Positions 58,506 through 64,000 of a DNA stretch of 64,000 nucleotides are shown in pieces. The DNA comes from Zygaena filipendulae (Eukaryota > Arthropoda > Insecta > Lepidoptera > Zygaenidae). The DNA lies in NCBI GenBank assembly GCA_907165275.2, contig OU015661.1, forward strand, positions 5,277,501 through 5,341,500. Reading direction: 5' to 3'. A model generated the notes under the pieces. It was not told the DNA's origin, did no database searches, and saw nothing but the letters and a program-made list of their open reading frames with translations. The translations under genes were made by a program, and so were the position numbers. Within the stretch, counting starts at the first letter, position 1; each line of letters begins with the position of its first letter.

Positions 58506-61255
58506 CTAGTATTGTAAACTGCGCTTAGTTTGAATATCATCTAACAATATTCTTAATTCTTCATCTTCAAATCTTCCTTCTAATGATGGTATGAGAGCTT
58601 TTGCCTCTTCTGGTGTCTCTGGGCATAAGTTAGCTAAACTAGCAACTTCAAATTTGTGCAACTTTTTTGACTGAAGTAGACTGGAAAGAAAAAAACAACA
58701 TACAAGATTTGTAGGCTACTCAGTTCCCTGTAGTTTTACTTAAGGTAATTTAAGAGATGCCACAGGAATTCCAGGGTAGAAGACTTACTTTCTGATGGCA
58801 GCTATTGTTTCTTTGTTTTTAAACTTTTTGAACATATTCGTGTAAGTAAGAGTTTTCATAAAGACTTCTGAGAATTCTTGTTCCTCCTCAGCGGATTCGT
58901 TTTGTGCCTTTCTATGTTCCAGTAACATATCTACTTCTGATATCAAAAGAGTTTCAGCATTTTCAAATTCTGGAAAAAGGTTTTTGCCATACATTTCTAT
59001 TTCACATGTTAGAAATATAAATAGTAGAAATCAAAATTATAAGTATTGGTAGAGATATCCCAAATTTGAACTTCGACATTTTCTATTGGAGATGGATTTT
59101 GATTATGATTAGAGATGTCGGTAAAGCCAACTATCCGGCCATTATTGTAGTTGGCGACTATCCGGCAAAGAGCGCTGACTATCCGGTTTCTTACTTTGTA
59201 TGTATTTTTCAATAAAATGTATGTAAGGGGAATCACTTTAATTAAAATAAGTCTCGGTAGAAATAGTACATTGTGTACCCAGGGAGAAAAGTTAAACATT
59301 TCCAACTTTTTTCTCTGTGGTGCACATTAGGGTGGTCCTTATTTTTCGACTTTTGAATTATTCCCGGGGCACTTTCTCATTTGATTATATAAGTACCTCG
59401 AAATATGAAATTAGTTTTTTTGTTTTTTTTTTTTTGATAAGATTAAGAGGTCGCTACCAGCTGTCAAATTTTTTACAAAAGGTGTTGAAGTGAAAGGCGT
59501 TCACCTAGGTATTTTACGTGCAAGTGAAACTTGCATAGACAATTGCTTCTTATTCCCTCCTCCCCTCGACCCCTCTTCTATACCAACGCGTCGAAATTTA
59601 ACCCGCTCCGCACGTCAGAGCCCTTAGTCACTATGACCATAACACGGCGTGTTAAGATAACGCGCCACAAAAATTGTCTTTCCCTCGTTCTCAAAGAAGT
59701 TTCACTTGATCAAAATATATAAATACAATATTTCTAATGGCATACAGAATAATATTTTCTAATATTTGGACACCTGGAACGTTTAAGATTGCGTTTTTGG
59801 GACGCGCGTTACGGGCAAGGAATGTTGTTCGTCATAGTGAATAAGGGCTTTGTTCTAAGTCATTAACGAGAGCGCACGTGTTATATTTGTGGTCATAATA
59901 ACGTGTTTCCACTTGCAATGGCGTCCACAAGTAGCGGAAGTTCAATCAAAGTAAGGTTTGGCTTATCGGTCAGTTATTATATGAATTAAGCCAATCAACG
60001 TTGCCATCCATCGGTGAAGTTTTGCGTTTTTTTTTCTACTACCTAGATGAAGAAAAGCATACGTGAAGCTTGCGGAGTTATGTGGGAAAAAAGCTAGTAT
60101 ACCAATTCAATTAAAAAAACATGTCATCACTCATCAGTAAAATTGAAAAAATTTTAAGAGAGATCTCTAGTAAAGTGATAAGACTGCCTTTTTATGCCTT
60201 TAGTTATGTTTTTGTTAACACACTGTAACATTATTTTGGTGTACAATAAAGTGTATTCTATTCTATTCTACAAAAGATTTTGTGTTCATGATTGTAGAAT
60301 GTCAACTTGGCCAACCTCACAGGTTCGTACATGTTTACTGGCGGCGGTTGCAACTTGCGCGCGACTCGAATCTTAACAAAGTGTCACGGAAATCCCCAAA
60401 AACGTGATCGACTTGGCTGACTAGTTGGTCTCTTTACAACAGACTAATCGGCTAGTCGGCCAAAGTCATAATTGGCATATCTCTAATTATGATATTTTTA
60501 CAACTTGAGCAGTGGCATAGCTACAAGAGGGCTAGCCAGTGTCGTGCACCAGGGCCTCCTAAGCTCATAGGGCCCCAGAACCTGACCAGCAAACCTTTAG
60601 TGAAAAATCTTCCTACCTTGACTTAATCAAACTTACAGTTCACAGCTAAGCAGGATACAAAAGGACAGACAGGAAACGAGCTTCAGATCTCAGAAATATA
60701 ACAAAGTTTGAAGATATCAATGTGAAAATAAAACAATTCAAGTGGAGATGGGCAGGTTACATGCTAAGACAACCAATTGAGAAATGGTCAAAACCCTAAC
60801 AGAATGGTCACTGAGATACAACACCAGTAGGAAAAGAGGGAGACAATGCAAAATATGGTCAGTCAACATAAAAAAGTAGCTGGACCGTTATAGCTAAGGA
60901 CTAGCTTCTTAAATCTTTAGCTAAGCTAAAGACAGAAAAACATGAAAGTATTGGAGGTGGCCTATGAGTCTATAGGACACACTGACTCAGTAATCTATTC
61001 CGGACTTATGTGCATACAACTAGATATAAAAAAATATACAAAACTGCAAAAATTTGTATTTAATCAGCCAATAAAGGCATATTAATATAAAAACAGTTCA
61101 GTCAGGACATTTTTTTTTTTTTCACAAGGGCTTATGGTTGAGTCTCCATGTCGATAGGGCACTGGGTATTCGAACTGGTTAGTTGGTACCTTACCTTTAG
61201 GGAATTGCAAGTCCGCTGCATCCTCCTCTACAACCTCTTGTATTGGTCCAGCCAT
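58506..61255 (-). CDS. POLR2D: DNA-directed RNA polymerase II subunit RPB4, complete (3 coding exons, 138 aa)
   Basis: RPB4 pairs with RPB7 to form the Pol II stalk, which binds emerging RNA and aids initiation and recycling. Minus-strand exons: 61255-61195 ([20 protein letters not shown]), 58969-58789 and 58680-58506. Both introns are GT-AG; phases 1 and 2 close to 417 bases including TAG. The joined protein aligns along its whole length with animal RPB4: [103 protein letters not shown], ending SLQY. Human RPB4 has 142 residues, so the length is normal. Intron 2 is only 108 bases and contains a worn CTAGCTGT-type fragment (about 58722-58782). Intron 1 (2.2 kb) holds elements E and a LINE fragment. 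Confidence 0.97.
59620..59848. mobile_element. Family E element, intact short copy
   Basis: The ends GCCCTTAGTCACTATGAC and GTCATAGTGAATAAGGGC are near-perfect inverted repeats. The inner arms contain ATAACGCGCC on the left and GGGACGCGCGTTACG on the right. It is the uninterrupted relative of 24628-25428. In POLR2D intron 1. Confidence 0.85.
60640..60940 (+). pseudogene. RTE-type reverse transcriptase C-terminal fragment
   Basis: With two frame shifts the plus strand reads [20 protein letters not shown], then [21 protein letters not shown] and a trailing tryptophan-rich stretch. This is the WAGH...W.PR...KRGRP block common to RTE endonuclease-reverse transcriptases. Heavily decayed, antisense to POLR2D in intron 1. 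Confidence 0.65.
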
Positions 61256-61357
61256 TGTATTTTATATGAAGTTGTAATGAATAAAATATTTATTGAAATA
61301 AATCAACTGTATCCACATCTGCTATTTAAACTGTTTTTCTTTGTCTGACGATTCTTT

Positions 61358-61383
61358 CCACAGACGAATAAGAGAACATACTG
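61358..61383 (-). repeat. 26-base sequence shared in reverse with 8748-8773
   Basis: It lies 103-128 bases upstream of the POLR2D ATG, in the likely promoter or 5' UTR. Identity to the other copy is perfect over 26 bases and absent outside. Confidence 0.85.
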
Positions 61384-61929
61384 TCTACTAAGTAATTCTG
61401 CCTACTACAATGTTTTTAGTAGGACATTACATAGTGACAGGTGACAGGCGATAGCACAAAATACCAGAGAGAAGGTAATCACTAGTAGTGATTCACTACG
61501 TTTTAAGAGACGGGACTTCCTTACTTGGTTTTGGAATCCATTTAGCAGACCCAGCAATACCAACACAGCGAAAATTTAAATGTCAAAATACTTCATAACT
61601 CATGAGTACCAACATTAACGAGAACAATAGGGATGGCCACATGTAGTTCCTGATTAAATCGATATCGATAAATTATCATTAGAGCATCGTGGGCTTCATA
61701 CCAGGTGAATTAAATCTACAACGGGGGAAAACATTTGTCGTAAAATTGAAACAATAAATTATTATTTTTATTTATTTATTATTATTCCAATATTTTAGTT
61801 TGTCATGATGATGATGTTATTAGATAGATAGATATTTATTTTCTCTTTAAAAATTACATTTACATTTTATGTCAAAATTACATCAAATCTACTGTACATT
61901 CTCAGTACATATGCGAGAATTTATTATAT

Positions 61930-62425
61930 GTTCACAAAAATTTAGGCAACTTTAAGAAAAACAGTGATTTACATAATCTAAACTTAAGAAATAAAGATAA
62001 ACTCGCTGTGCCTAAGACTAGGCTCCATAAAATTTCTAAGTCATTTAAAGGACAATGTATACACTTTTACAACAAACTCCCAAACGATGTAATTAATTTG
62101 TCAATTAATAAATTCAAGAGACTTATTAAACACAGATTATGCGATAAAGCATATTATAGTGTAGTAGACTATTTAAATGATACAGACGTTTGGGAATGAA
62201 TTGCTCTATCCAATTCCTATTTTTTGTTTTCCTAGTTTATAAGTATGATCATTAAAAGACAGCGCTGCTGAGTTTCTTGTCAGTTCTTCTCAGCAGAGGA
62301 CGTATTCCGAACTGACGGTAATTTAATTTATAGTTCTAAGAAACCTGCTGACGATTACAAGTGATTGTAACCAATCCTAAGTAATAAATAGCTTTTGAAT
62401 TTTGAATTTTTTTGAAAAAAAAAAA
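61930..62425 (+). mobile_element. 3' end of a CR1/Jockey-like non-LTR retrotransposon
   Basis: The plus frame from about 61935 to 62199 reads LRNKDKLAVPKTRLHKISKS, then CIHFYNKLPNDVINLSINKF, then KAYYSVVDYLNDTDVWE and a stop. This is the characteristic C-terminal tail of such reverse transcriptases. It is followed by a short 3' UTR with AATAAATAGCTTTTGAATTT and an A-rich tail near 62415-62425. The 5' part is missing. Confidence 0.75.
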
Positions 62426-62660
62426 TGAGTGCTAAACACGAACAAAATTTAATTTGTTCCTAGTTGCGTTAGACTGCAAAATACAAATTAACGAGACTTA
62501 TGTGGTGACTCTCTCTCGTAGATGGAGAATTAAGTAGTTTGTGCTCACACGTCACGTTCCCTGGATTCGCACGATTATAATAACTATGGCACGAATGCAC
62601 CACAAATTACCTACCCTACCTGTACCTGTCTACCCGTTCTGTGGCTGATTAAATTTTACT

Positions 62661-62958
62661 AGCGATGGGCGATTATTACTAAAAGTTATCGAATTAGTAG
62701 ATTGTTGAATTTAGTAGTTAAAAGTCGATAACAACTGATGTTATTCGATAAACTTTAAGTACTAATTTGTAGCGCAGTGCACCTATTGTAATACTATACT
62801 ACTAAATAAGTAGTTCAAACAACACGGCACGCACCGCTCCACGCGTCGTAGTTAGTACTTACAAACCAGTAGTCAGTAGTTAGTAGTTCGTCAAATAGCA
62901 CAATTTTCGATTCAGTCGATTAATGTGTGTTTTTTTTTTGCAACAATCGCCCATCGCT
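62661..62958. mobile_element. Family R element
   Basis: AGCGATGGGCGATT and AATCGCCCATCGCT are exact inverted termini 298 bases apart. TAGTAGT and AGTCAGTAGT runs lie inside. A second, truncated copy in reverse starts at 63401. Confidence 0.8.
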
Positions 62959-63594
62959 ATTTCTGATAGCTGTCAGAGCGTAGTTTCACCCGTTCCGTGG
63001 CTCAGAGTGCAGCAACCAAACAATCATCTCCGGTGTGCGTTCCGTGGGTTTGGACGCAGTTGTTCGGTTAAAATTTCACTCGTTGGAGTTGCAACCAAGC
63101 CACAGAACGATCGAGTTGTTTTTATAACCTTAAAATATTTGAAATTTCAGGCGCCATTTGTTTTCTCTCAGCTCACATTGCGAATAAGACTGTTTTACAT
63201 CCAATTATAAACTTTTTGTGACTACGACACCTCCCCTTTGTTCGTAAGAACTTGATTTCTTTTTCGATGAACCCGGTTTTTGGCGCAAACTTTGACATTT
63301 CTTAAAGAGAGAAAATTGACCTGCTTCGGAGATGGTTGTTTGGTTGCTGCACTCTGAGCCACGGAACGGGTGAAACTACGCTCTGACAACTGTCAGAAAT
63401 AGCGATGGGCGATTGTTGCAAAAAAAAACACACATTAATCGACTGAATCGAAAATTGTGCTATTTGATACTGACTACTGGTTTGTAAGTACTAACTACGA
63501 CGCGTGGAGCGGTGCGTGCCGTGTTGTTTGAACTACTTATTTAGTAGTATAGTATTACAATAGGTGCACTGCGCCACAAATTAGTACTTAAAAG
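62753..63594. repeat. Large foldback F
   Basis: Arms 62753-63031 and 63328-63594 (about 270 bases each) are nearly perfect inverted repeats around a 296-base spacer. Each arm includes most of family R plus CGTAGTTTCACCCGTTCCGT and GCAGCAACCAAACAATCATC sequence. Confidence 0.9.
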
Positions 63595-63620
63595 TTATAA
63601 AGGGTAACCTTTGTTGTAGT

Positions 63621-63666
63621 CATGGAATTAATAGGTACTTCGTACGAAGTACCTATTAATTCCATG
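63621..63666. repeat. Perfect 46-bp palindrome
   Basis: CATGGAATTAATAGGTACTT then CGT, followed immediately by its exact reverse complement. There is no loop and no mismatch. Confidence 0.95.
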
Positions 63667-64000
63667 GTTGTAGTATAACCCGACATATTACGGAAAGCAT
63701 AGTAACGACATAGTTGCCATTATGGAATAAGGACTACGTAATTTGGCAAGATTATACATTAAAATAAGAAGGCAAATGAATGTTGATTTTTTTGTTATAT
63801 TTATACGATTTATACCACAAAGGTGTTATTATGAATATATTTGCTATTTTGCACAAACAAAACACATTTATATGAAAGTAAATCATACCGATGAAATGTT
63901 ACATTCTTCGTTTTCCTTTCATTACGGCTCTTACAGCCTAAAATACAACATATCACTATGTCCACAACAAAAACGAATGAAACACGATATGAAAGTCTAA

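Larger units (their letters stand above)
61256..64000. other. Upstream of POLR2D to right edge
   Basis: POLR2D 5' UTR and promoter must be at its left end; no TATA box is evident. Then a LINE 3' fragment, the large foldback F and a perfect palindrome. The final 300 bases contain an open frame with no recognisable homology and an AT-biased composition, not called as a gene. Confidence 0.55.

Noticed and set aside
63743..64000. 85-codon frame at the right edge
   Set aside because: AT-driven composition (Ile/Tyr/Phe-rich), no homology, no splice context visible.

Overview
This window looks like genomic DNA from a moth or butterfly (Lepidoptera). The genes have GT-AG introns and long AT-rich non-coding stretches. 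Runs built on TACCTACC and TAGGTA recur, as is common in lepidopteran genomes, and the window is crowded with small foldback transposons and with repeats starting CTAGCTGT-CCCGCGG. I found no bacterial operon, CRISPR array or rRNA gene. Most short open frames are shadows.

Four host genes can be supported. (1) On the minus strand, running off the left edge, is a nuclear CCCH zinc-finger protein of the Suppressor-of-sable/ZC3H4 type (start at 2084, C-terminus missing). (2) On the plus strand, 9847-29974, is ubiquitin conjugation factor E4 A (UBE4A). I reconstructed it from 17 coding exons whose phases all close, giving 1035 residues and ending in a U-box. (3) On the plus strand, 35913-48192, is a GLCCI1/FAM117-family protein (8 coding exons, 349 residues). 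(4) On the minus strand, 61255-58506, is RNA polymerase II subunit RPB4 (POLR2D; 3 coding exons, 138 residues). The genes do not form an operon. su(s)/ZC3H4 and RPB4 both act on Pol II transcription, UBE4A on ubiquitin chains, and GLCCI1/FAM117 is poorly understood.

The rest is mostly mobile DNA. There is a 5'-truncated non-LTR retrotransposon with a 496-codon reverse-transcriptase frame (antisense in UBE4A intron 11), a decayed RTE-type element in GLCCI1 intron 1 that is itself interrupted by a second LINE fragment, and two further LINE fragments near POLR2D. At least a dozen families of inverted-repeat elements occur, several nested in one another. They are labelled A to T here; the letters are local names only.

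I did not find a new multi-gene system. The most interesting signals are: foldback elements ending 13-17 bases before splice acceptors in both UBE4A and GLCCI1; a nested transposon whose insertion point is shown by an empty copy 34 kb away; a perfect 46-bp palindrome; a 26-base perfect match in opposite orientation upstream of UBE4A and POLR2D; and a repeat family carrying regularly spaced CTCGAGCGCGTCAGAT motifs in two inverted copies 14 kb apart.
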